Below, one piece after another: positions 7,438 to 13,030 of a stretch of 13,030 bases of DNA. Origin of the DNA: Candidatus Sabulitectum sp. (GTDB lineage Bacteria > Fermentibacterota > Fermentibacteria > Fermentibacterales > JCC-6). Under the pieces are notes generated by a model. It saw nothing but the letters and a program-made list of their open reading frames with translations, was not told the DNA's origin and did not search any database. Position numbers and translations under genes: made by a program. Location: positions 1 through 13,030 of the forward strand of contig JAOZRM010000038.1 of the NCBI GenBank assembly GCA_029940175.1, read 5' to 3'. Position 1 is the first letter of the stretch; every line of letters begins with the position of its first letter.

Positions 7438-7883
7438 CTGACTGAGCTCAACTCGCTGAGGAAGTACTCTTTATCCCCGGGGATCTGTATGCTGTCTGAT
7501 GCAACCTTTGCCATCTCTATAAAAATATCTCTTTTCCCGGTGTTGCCCAGTATATGGTGCGCTCTGGCAAGGGCTTCACAGGCAAAAGCCATGTCAAAAT
7601 CACCTATCTTCTTTTCCGTGCAGATGTCGTGGCAGTACTGAGCATGAAGAAGAGCTGACGCTCCCTGGCCAAGAACTGAATACACCCTTGATATCTGCCA
7701 CTCACCTCTCTCAAACTCCAGTGGTGTTCCAATTTCACCCCAGTGAAAACGGGAGGCATGGGCTGTATGTATCATCTTGAAATCATCTTCTTCAGTGCGA
7801 TCTTTTTTATCAAGAAGACCCCAGGTTGCGTTGAAACAATCCACCGCAAGTTTGTTATGCATTTTTTTCATTTCGTCATTCAT
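7434..7883 (-). CDS. conserved hypothetical protein, helical TPR-like
   Basis: The 149-residue protein has no signal peptide or membrane segment. It resembles a family of small uncharacterised bacterial proteins with the core 'AHASRFHWGEIGTPLEFERGE' split over 41-61, followed by 'SRVYSVLGQGASALLHAQYC' and 'DFDMAFACEALARAHHILGN'. The last two look like paired TPR-type helices (small residue/bulky aromatic pattern), so a peptide- or protein-binding role is possible, but no function is known to me. The ATG at 7883-7881 has AAGGGAG about 6 bases upstream and overlaps the cyclase stop by 8 bases. It is the last gene of the six-gene operon and ends tail-to-tail with the hydrolase gene. Recognition of the family is from memory of its motif style. 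Confidence 0.75.
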   Translation of the reverse strand: MNDEMKKMHNKLAVDCFNATWGLLDKKDRTEEDDFKMIHTAHASRFHWGEIGTPLEFERGEWQISRVYSVLGQGASALLHAQYCHDICTEKKIGDFDMAFACEALARAHHILGNTGKRDIFIEMAKVASDSIQIPGDKEYFLSELSSVS

Positions 7884-8427
7884 GATTACTCCCTTGCTTG
7901 AATGAAAAAATATCTTCGGGTGTTTCAGCCAGCAGCACTCGCACAGGAGACCCGTCGGCCCCGGTAATTTTCAAAGGAAAGACCATAACAATGTACTCTC
8001 CCGGGGCGACTTCTGCAAGATCAAGGTTCTCCACAATGGGAATACCGGCACCGAGTATTCTGGCATGTGCTTCCATCTGTTCTCCGTGATCGATGGAGAT
8101 TGAAGAAGTCCCGATAAGAACCATCCCGCCTTTCACAAGCTCTTCAGCTTCTGCAGGCGTAACAGCTCTGTCAAGCAGTACCGCCTTTCCTGCAGGATCA
8201 CCAGATGTTTTTACCAGTGCGGAAACAATGAAAGGGGCTATCTCATCAACCGGTTTACCTTCTTTGAACCTGTGTCTTGGTGCATCCATGTGTGTGCCTG
8301 TATGCAGAGACATTGTTACCCTTGAAGAAGTAAAGTCTCCGATCTCCTTTGTTACCCGTTCAAATGGAGTATCTCCAGGCCACACAGTTATTCCGTTGAA
8401 AAGTGGCTTTGTTACATCAATCAGCAT
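7876..8427 (-). CDS. cyclase-family / kynurenine formamidase-like metal hydrolase
   Basis: The 183-residue protein begins 'MLIDVTKPLFNGITVWPGD', the standard N-terminus of this family (D-T-P-L...P-G-D), and has the metal-binding signature HTGTHMDAPRH (H42, H46, D48, H52). The ending 'PLKITGADGSPVRVLLAE' is also typical. Relatives include bacterial arylformamidase KynB (about 200 residues), isatin hydrolase and polyketide 'cyclases'. No tryptophan-catabolism genes are nearby, so the substrate is open. The ATG at 8427-8425 is chosen because it matches the family start; a GTG at 8457 would add ten residues unlike the family. The gene overlaps the endonuclease III gene by 11 bases and the next gene by 8, so translational coupling is likely. 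Confidence 0.87.
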   Translation of the reverse strand: MLIDVTKPLFNGITVWPGDTPFERVTKEIGDFTSSRVTMSLHTGTHMDAPRHRFKEGKPVDEIAPFIVSALVKTSGDPAGKAVLLDRAVTPAEAEELVKGGMVLIGTSSISIDHGEQMEAHARILGAGIPIVENLDLAEVAPGEYIVMVFPLKITGADGSPVRVLLAETPEDIFSFKQGSNHE

Positions 8428-9052
8428 ACCTGCACCAGCCTTTGAAAATGCATTCACTGCACTTTGGAGTACGGGGAAGACAAATTCGCTGCCCGAATCT
8501 TACAAAAATATGGTTAAGGGGAATCCAGAGATCTTCAGGAAAATATTCCATAAGAGCCTTTTCTGATTCATCAGGAGATGCTGTCTTAATGATCCCCATT
8601 CTGTTCCCTATGCGATGAACATGGACATCAACACAGATCGCGGGAATCCTGAACGCCATTGAGAGTACATAAGCTGCGGTCTTACCACCTACACCCGGCA
8701 GTGATTCCAGAGCTTTCCGGTCTGCCGGGATCTCTCCGTTGTAATCACGAAGGAGAATCTCTGCAATCTTTTTCAGTTGAACAGCTTTTCTGTTAAAGAA
8801 ACCAGCAGGATGAAGTAGTTCCGCAAGGTCTTCCACTGGTATAACTGCCAGTTTCTCCAGAGAGGGTGCAGATGCGAGCACCCGTCTGGTAACAACTTCC
8901 GTGACAGCGTCACGGGTTCTCAAACTGATGATTGTTCCAACAAGAACAAAGAAGGGATCAGCACCTGCAACAAGAGGAGAGGGTAAACCAGGCTCCCCGA
9001 TACTCTGAGACATTGTCTCCAGAAGCTTTCGGGGAGTGATCTTTCTGTTCAT
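8417..9052 (-). CDS. nth: endonuclease III (HhH-GPD DNA glycosylase/AP lyase with 4Fe-4S cluster)
   Basis: The 211-residue protein removes oxidised pyrimidines and cleaves AP sites in base excision repair. The helix-hairpin-helix 'LPGVGGKTAAYVL' carries the catalytic lysine K124; the catalytic aspartate is D142 in 'VDVHVHRIGNRMG'. The iron-sulfur loop is intact: C191-x6-C198-x2-C201-x5-C207. Length equals E. coli Nth (211). In the lesion-probing loop E. coli has 'LLSAQATD' with Q41 inserted into DNA; here it reads 'IISLRTRD', putting R45 at that position. The ATG at 9052-9050 overlaps the RNase D stop as ATGA. The gene lies in the middle of the six-gene operon. Confidence 0.95.
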   Translation of the reverse strand: MNRKITPRKLLETMSQSIGEPGLPSPLVAGADPFFVLVGTIISLRTRDAVTEVVTRRVLASAPSLEKLAVIPVEDLAELLHPAGFFNRKAVQLKKIAEILLRDYNGEIPADRKALESLPGVGGKTAAYVLSMAFRIPAICVDVHVHRIGNRMGIIKTASPDESEKALMEYFPEDLWIPLNHIFVRFGQRICLPRTPKCSECIFKGWCRYAD

Positions 9053-10233
9053 TTTACCTTTATGAATCGCAGGGAATTGCCTTTTTTCAAAGACAGGGCA
9101 AGTTTGCCTGTAAGAAGGTCTACCAGTTCAGAGCCCAGGGCTTCCTTGCGCCATCCGGTAATATCTTTTCTGGACATGAACTGCTCAAGATTCTTCGGAG
9201 GATCCTCCAGAATTGCCTCAAAACTTTCACGGGGCAGAAGTAGAGCAGGGGCAAGATCAAGTGATTTGGATTTCATCTTAAGAAAAATACGAAGAATGTC
9301 TTTCCTTGCCGCATATCCCCAGTCGTGTCTTGGTAACCTGAGGCGTGGAATATCTTGAGGCGGCTTCTTTTTGCAGGCATTCACCTGCTCTACCACAGCA
9401 TCACCGTACTTCTCCACAAAGCCTCCGGGAAGTCCTCTAAGGCTGCGTATGGTCTCCGGGTCCCTTGGGGCAAGTACAGCCAGACGGCACAACAGATGAT
9501 CCCTCGCCACATAAAATCTGGGACGGTTCATCTCTATGGCAATCTCCTCTCTCCAGTTCACAAGCATCCAGAGAAGAGGGAAATTCGACTTCTTCACTTT
9601 ACCGGCGGATCTGGCCTTGCTGAAAAGCCGCTCCCTGGAAATCAAATAAGTCGAAGGATCAAGAAGAGGTTCGGATTCCCCTTGGAACCAGTGTGTTCTC
9701 TCCTTCTTCCTCAAACTGGCAGAAAGAACATCATAAACTTCAACAAGGTGCCTTACATCGTCTAGAGCGTACTCAAGCTGCCCTTCCGCAAGCGGTCTTG
9801 CAGACCAGTCGCTCATGGAGTACTTCTTTCTTGCTTTAACTCCGCATATCGAATGAACCAGATTCACCAGGCTTATCTGTTCTCCATACCCCAGAAAAGC
9901 AGCGGCTATCTGAGAATCAAAAAGGTTCTTAGCTCTGAAATCGGAAATATCGTGAAAAAGAATAGCTAGATCATTCCTGGCACTGTGTAAAACTTTTACT
10001 ACATTCTCATCAGCAAAAAGCCCTGAAAGAAGTGTTAAATCCTCAACAGTCAGGGGATCAACCGCAACGGGGCCAATACCATCTGCTGCCAGTTGCATAA
10101 GGAAAAGATCCGGCCAGTACCTTTTTTCGCAGTGAAATTCTGTATCAAGAGCAACAACCGGCCTTTTGCGAAGGTCTGCGATCAAACTGTTGAATGTATC
10201 CTGGTCTTCGATCAAACTTGGGTATTCTATCAC
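9049..10233 (-). CDS. rnd: ribonuclease D (DEDDy 3'-5' exonuclease with HRDC domain)
   Basis: The 394-residue protein trims 3' ends of structured RNAs, in E. coli tRNA precursors. The DEDDy catalytic set is complete: D30 and E32 in 'ALDTEFHCEKRYWP', D88 in 'HSARNDLAIL', Y155 and D159 in 'EYALDDVRHL'. An HRDC domain follows around 225-270 ('WREEIAIEMNRPRFYVARDH'), with a second, weaker helical region at the C-terminus. The start is taken as GTG at 10233-10231, which shares GTGA with the stop of the preceding gene, as at two other junctions in this window. A longer frame from 10326 would add 31 Arg-rich residues that are only the out-of-frame shadow of the preceding gene. The gene overlaps nth by 4 bases. 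Confidence 0.92.
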   Translation of the reverse strand: MIEYPSLIEDQDTFNSLIADLRKRPVVALDTEFHCEKRYWPDLFLMQLAADGIGPVAVDPLTVEDLTLLSGLFADENVVKVLHSARNDLAILFHDISDFRAKNLFDSQIAAAFLGYGEQISLVNLVHSICGVKARKKYSMSDWSARPLAEGQLEYALDDVRHLVEVYDVLSASLRKKERTHWFQGESEPLLDPSTYLISRERLFSKARSAGKVKKSNFPLLWMLVNWREEIAIEMNRPRFYVARDHLLCRLAVLAPRDPETIRSLRGLPGGFVEKYGDAVVEQVNACKKKPPQDIPRLRLPRHDWGYAARKDILRIFLKMKSKSLDLAPALLLPRESFEAILEDPPKNLEQFMSRKDITGWRKEALGSELVDLLTGKLALSLKKGNSLRFIKVK

Positions 10234-10979
10234 TGTATCACCACTGCTTCTGAGTATTCTTCGTGGAATGGACAGTAGATTTCTCCATCTCGCAGCTCGT
10301 AGTATTTGTAGCCATTGTCGGGACATCGATAGCCACCCCTTCTTCCATATTCCTCATCACTCAGGATGAATAAGTCCTCAAGGGTTCCGGGATATGAGTA
10401 TCCCGCCTCAAGATATTCAGCCAATTCGGATGCTACCGAGTCTCTTCTTAGAGAACATGCATTTGAACTGAGTATCAATCCCTCTCCAAGGTGACCTTCA
10501 GTACAAACCACAAGACCGGTTTCTGTGTTATACTCATAAGAAATTCCAGATACCGGACAGCTCCCACCAGGGTCTGCCATGGCGTTCTCACGACAAAGAA
10601 CCACGGCTGAACCAAGAATATTATCCAGTGCTGTATCGTGAGTTACCAGGATATCATTTTCGGTAGAAAACCAGATAACTCGACTGCCTGAGTCTCCTGC
10701 AGAACCAACCATTCTGAGACCCCTGGTGTCCGAGCCATCAAACTTGAAATCAGAGGGAATCACAGTTCCTTCCAATCTACCCAGGAACTCCAGAGAAAAT
10801 CCTTGTGCTGTTACTGAAGACATCATTGACATTGCTTCTTCTGTTCGCCCTGTACTCAACGCTCTGGAGTATTCCAACGCACTTTGAGACAGCTTCACTC
10901 CCAGACTGTACGGGCGTGTAATCAGAGCAAAAGCAATAACTAATACAGGTATGGAGAGAAAGAGGAGAACCCTTCTCAT
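10230..10979 (-). CDS. membrane-anchored protein with two pilin-like CPxxG...C..H motifs, function unknown
   Basis: The 249-residue protein has one N-terminal hydrophobic segment (4-21) with no clear cleavage site, so it is probably anchored with the rest outside the cytoplasm. Two related modules stand out: C141-P-V-S-G...Y-E-Y...G-L-V-V-C159-x3-H163 and C219-P-D-N-G-Y-K-Y-Y...G-E-I-Y-C236-x2-H239. This is the C-terminal pattern of some type IV pilins and type II secretion pseudopilins. The stretch before the second module (186-205, 'LAEYLEAGYSYPGTLEDL') also looks like the middle of a pilin. However, the N-terminal segment lacks the prepilin peptidase site (G before F-T-L-x-E). The ATG overlaps the preceding gene's stop as ATGA; the TGA overlaps the RNase D start. 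Function is not known. Confidence 0.75.
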   Translation of the reverse strand: MRRVLLFLSIPVLVIAFALITRPYSLGVKLSQSALEYSRALSTGRTEEAMSMMSSVTAQGFSLEFLGRLEGTVIPSDFKFDGSDTRGLRMVGSAGDSGSRVIWFSTENDILVTHDTALDNILGSAVVLCRENAMADPGGSCPVSGISYEYNTETGLVVCTEGHLGEGLILSSNACSLRRDSVASELAEYLEAGYSYPGTLEDLFILSDEEYGRRGGYRCPDNGYKYYELRDGEIYCPFHEEYSEAVVIQ

Positions 10980-11941
10980 CTGGGTCTGCTTTCAGGATCC
11001 GGGTCGTCTGAGCTGCGACCACCAGAATCACCAGTGGTACTGCGTCCAGATGTTCCTACACTGAAGAGGTCGCCCATATCAAACCCGATCCCACTCACAA
11101 CAAGTCCCCATTCTTTGCTAACATTCTGTCCGCTTACGCGGTAATAAAGATCAACATCGATCTCCAGCTGACTGTTATCCAGCTGGATACCAGTTCGCAG
11201 ATCAATATGGGAAACCTCGCTGCCTGATATCTCGTCTGAATCCACTTCTGTTTCTCCCCTTGAAGCCATTTCCAGCCCCGCATGAAAGTTCAACTCACGG
11301 TTCACAGGAAGTATCAACCTGGCCTCTCCGCGGAATTCGGTGCCTGGAGAAGTATCTGCTGAATCACCGGGTGCTCCGGGAATCTGATCCCAGGCAGCAA
11401 AGTAATGACGCAATCCTCCAGAGAGCTGCAATCTTGGACCGGAAAGTGTTCCTGAGACGGGAACCAGTACTGTTGCTGATACTTCAGCAGCAACATGCCT
11501 GTCGCTCTCTGTGTAGTTTCCAGTGTCAAGAGTACCCTTCAGAGTTGGGCGAAGTGCTCCTCTAAGAATAAACTGAGGATCCCTGCTCATCCAACCGTCA
11601 ACACATATCCACGGGTCTGCAATTCCAACACCAAGAGTGTCTCCCGGGCCTTGTATTTGTAAAAAACCCGGTACGATAAGACTGATAGTATGACTGGGTG
11701 TCAGGCCATATCTGCCTGCCCACTGGAATCTCACGACTCCAAACCCGTCACGGTAGTCATAAAGGCTGTCAAAACCCAGAGTATCTGTTTCCCAGTACTG
11801 GCTGAATGCGAAATATCCAAGACCAAAATCGCTTGATGTTCCAGTAACCGGTAGAACCTCGCTAAGGTAGCTATAGGAAAGCGGGTCCCATGCAAGGGAG
11901 ACAGCTACAAATAATGTAAGTAATAGTATTGCTTTTCTCAT
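10976..11941 (-). CDS. secreted beta-rich, probable outer membrane protein, function unknown
   Basis: The 321-residue protein begins with a signal peptide (MRK, hydrophobic 4-15, cut after 'VSLA'). The mature part is made of alternating hydrophobic/polar strands with many Gly, Trp and Tyr ('RFQWAGRYGLTPSHTISLIVP', 'RGEARLILPVNRELNFHAGLEM', 'SHIDLRTGIQLDNSQLEIDVDLYYRV'), as in outer membrane beta-barrels. Instead of ending in an aromatic residue, it ends in about 25 hydrophilic residues rich in Ser, Gly, Asp and Arg (about 297-321). The ATG at 11941-11939 has AAGGAAA about 8 bases upstream, a good start, and this is the first gene of the six-gene operon. No family is recognised. It overlaps the next gene by 4 bases. 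Confidence 0.75.
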   Translation of the reverse strand: MRKAILLLTLFVAVSLAWDPLSYSYLSEVLPVTGTSSDFGLGYFAFSQYWETDTLGFDSLYDYRDGFGVVRFQWAGRYGLTPSHTISLIVPGFLQIQGPGDTLGVGIADPWICVDGWMSRDPQFILRGALRPTLKGTLDTGNYTESDRHVAAEVSATVLVPVSGTLSGPRLQLSGGLRHYFAAWDQIPGAPGDSADTSPGTEFRGEARLILPVNRELNFHAGLEMASRGETEVDSDEISGSEVSHIDLRTGIQLDNSQLEIDVDLYYRVSGQNVSKEWGLVVSGIGFDMGDLFSVGTSGRSTTGDSGGRSSDDPDPESRPR

Positions 11942-12124
11942 GAATTCGTTTCCTTTCCGTTCACCTTAGAATCCCGAAACTCTCTGGAGAAACAAGAATC
12001 TACCATCTACTGAGAATGGTTAAGTGATCCAAATGACCAGACACATGCCCTAATATAACCTTCTACTATGCGTACAATGTCTGCTCTACTGTGAAATGCT
12101 AAGTGCCATCACTCACGTTCTCCG

Positions 12125-12160
12125 AATCCGTCGGTTGACCGCAATGCGGATTATTCGCAT
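12125..12160. repeat. nested and overlapping inverted repeats upstream of the TTG-started gene
   Basis: Three exact inverted repeats overlap: AATCCG/CGGATT (12125-12130 and 12147-12152), inside it CGGT-TG-ACCG (12132-12141), and competing with it ATGCG-N7-CGCAT (12144-12148 and 12156-12160). The first and third cannot pair at the same time. This could be a binding site or alternative hairpins in a leader; it may also be chance. Confidence 0.4.
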
Positions 12161-12197
12161 GCTTCATGGAATGGTGACAAACAATTTTCTTTTCAAA

Positions 12198-12206
12198 AAG
12201 GAGGGG
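12198..12206 (+). promoter_or_regulatory. strong ribosome binding site deciding a TTG start
   Basis: AAGGAGGGG is close to the full anti-Shine-Dalgarno complement. Its GGAGG core ends 7 bases before the TTG at 12212. The next in-frame candidates (GTG 12221, ATG 12224) are too far away, so the TTG is the start. Confidence 0.85.
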
Positions 12207-12211
12207 TTCAA

Positions 12212-13030
12212 TTGAAAAGAGTGATGCCAATTCTTCTTGCTGTTCTCGTTTCTGCTTCCCTGGCCGCACCTTCAATCTGGGGTGTACCGGGGCTTTACAG
12301 AGTTAACAGCGCAATGCCGCTAGGCTTCAACGAGATGTCCTTTAAGCTGGGTACATCTTACTGGACTGCAGCTAACGAATATGCGAATTTCATTTACCAC
12401 AGCCATTACACAGGCCAGACTCTTCTTTTCCCTACTCTCACAGAGACAGAACACACAGGGCAGGGAAGACTCAGTCTTGCTTATGGTGTCTGGGACTACG
12501 TAGATCTTGCTGCAGTTGCCAGTTATTCTGGAACGTACTATGAGAGAGATCTTTACGAAGAACGTTCAACTGGCCACTGGGAAGAGATCCAGGGGTTCGA
12601 GGGAGTTAACATTGTTCTCCATGGTGGATACAATCCAATCCCCACAGTTGAGGACATTGTCTGGATTGGCGGCGATTTCCGACTGGGCTTCGCTCCTGCA
12701 GATACCGTGTTTCTTCACAGCCTTGATGATCCAGATGGACTATGGCATACCGGACAGATAATCAGTACTGCTCGTAAACCCTTTACCACCACAGGTAACG
12801 GCAGTTACGGGATGGACTTCCTGATTACTGGTGATTTTGGCCGCTGGCTGCCCATGGCACCGGCAAAACTGCACCTTAACTTCGGTTATGCTAAATACAC
12901 GCAGAATTACAATTTCACCGATTTTGTCGCAACTGCAGACAGCGTGGGCTGGGTTTATTCCGATTCCAGTCTGATTTCTCTGGAAGTTACAGACGGAGTC
13001 TTTAATTTCGGTTTCGGTGTGGAAGTACCA
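12212..13030 (+). CDS. secreted beta-rich, probable outer membrane protein (3' end outside window)
   Basis: The frame is open from TTG at 12212 to the last base (273 codons, no stop). The product starts with a signal peptide: Lys-Arg, a hydrophobic core 'MPILLAVLVSASLA', and a probable cut before 'APSIWGVPGLYRV'. The mature part alternates short beta strands rich in Tyr, Trp, Phe and Gly ('FKLGTSYW', 'RLSLAYGVWDYVDLAAVASYSG', 'VWIGGDFRLGF', 'LHLNFGYAKYTQNYNF'), as in outer membrane barrel proteins. The opening pattern (GVPGLYRVNSA, then a strand ending SYW) resembles that of the divergent protein at 11941 (strand ending SQYW), but similarity beyond this style is not evident. No family is recognised. 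Its very strong ribosome binding site suggests high expression despite the TTG start. Confidence 0.8.
   Translation, partial: MKRVMPILLAVLVSASLAAPSIWGVPGLYRVNSAMPLGFNEMSFKLGTSYWTAANEYANFIYHSHYTGQTLLFPTLTETEHTGQGRLSLAYGVWDYVDLAAVASYSGTYYERDLYEERSTGHWEEIQGFEGVNIVLHGGYNPIPTVEDIVWIGGDFRLGFAPADTVFLHSLDDPDGLWHTGQIISTARKPFTTTGNGSYGMDFLITGDFGRWLPMAPAKLHLNFGYAKYTQNYNFTDFVATADSVGWVYSDSSLISLEVTDGVFNFGFGVEVP

Larger units (their letters stand above)
11942..12211. promoter_or_regulatory. 270-bp divergent intergenic region
   Basis: No reading frame here looks coding. The region must carry promoters for the minus-strand operon and for the plus-strand gene at 12212. A TTGACC at 12135-12140 (+) resembles a -35 box, but the position 17 bases on (CATGCT) is a poor -10. 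On the minus strand a TATATT (12057-12052) could be a -10, again without a good -35. Overlapping inverted repeats lie at 12125-12160. No riboswitch or tRNA was recognised. Confidence 0.4.

Noticed and set aside
8428..8457. GTG start at 8457 for the cyclase-family gene
   Set aside because: It adds ten residues before the conserved family N-terminus 'MLIDVTKPL' and deepens the overlap with nth from 11 to 41 bases.
10234..10326. Longer N-terminus for RNase D from an ATG at 10326
   Set aside because: The extra 31 residues are an Arg-rich shadow of the preceding gene's frame; RNase D proteins start near the GTG at 10233, which also forms the usual GTGA overlap.

Overview
The window is bacterial, gene-dense, of moderate GC, and shows two compact minus-strand operons. 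Signal peptides, a lipoprotein, TolC/RND efflux parts and beta-barrel-like proteins indicate a diderm (Gram-negative type) cell. The tryptophan- and tyrosine-rich barrel-like proteins at the right end resemble those of uncultured FCB-group lineages such as Fermentibacterota or WOR-3. That placement is an impression from sequence style, not something the window proves. No rRNA, tRNA, CRISPR, transposase or phage gene was seen.

Left part (1-6606). The 3' end of a beta-propeller gene (+) meets a convergent four-gene minus-strand operon: TolC-family outer membrane channel, Cys-rich lipoprotein, CusB-like adaptor, CusA-like RND pump. The genes overlap by 4, 16 and 4 bases. The order matches E. coli cusC-cusF-cusB-cusA. 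In the CusF slot sits an unrelated lipoprotein with a YHS-type metal site followed by about three tandem CxxC-CxxC-H modules, encoded by a nearly perfect 60-bp DNA repeat. The pump keeps the three methionines that bind Cu(I)/Ag(I) in E. coli CusA, so copper/silver export is the best guess. This is the most interesting system in the window.

Middle (6607-7437). A 96-bp divergent promoter region holds a perfect 7-bp inverted repeat and leads rightward into a metallo-beta-lactamase-fold hydrolase. That gene ends tail-to-tail with the next operon, the two stop codons sharing TTAA.

Right part (7434-11941). Six minus-strand genes overlap head-to-tail, in transcription order: a secreted barrel-like protein, a membrane-anchored protein with two type IV pilin-like CPxxG...C..H motifs, RNase D, endonuclease III, a cyclase-family (kynurenine formamidase-like) hydrolase, and a small conserved protein of unknown function. 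Overlaps are 4, 4, 4, 11 and 8 bases.

Right end (11942-13030). A 270-bp divergent region with overlapping inverted repeats precedes a plus-strand gene that starts with TTG behind a strong ribosome binding site. It encodes a secreted, probably outer-membrane beta-rich protein and runs off the window.
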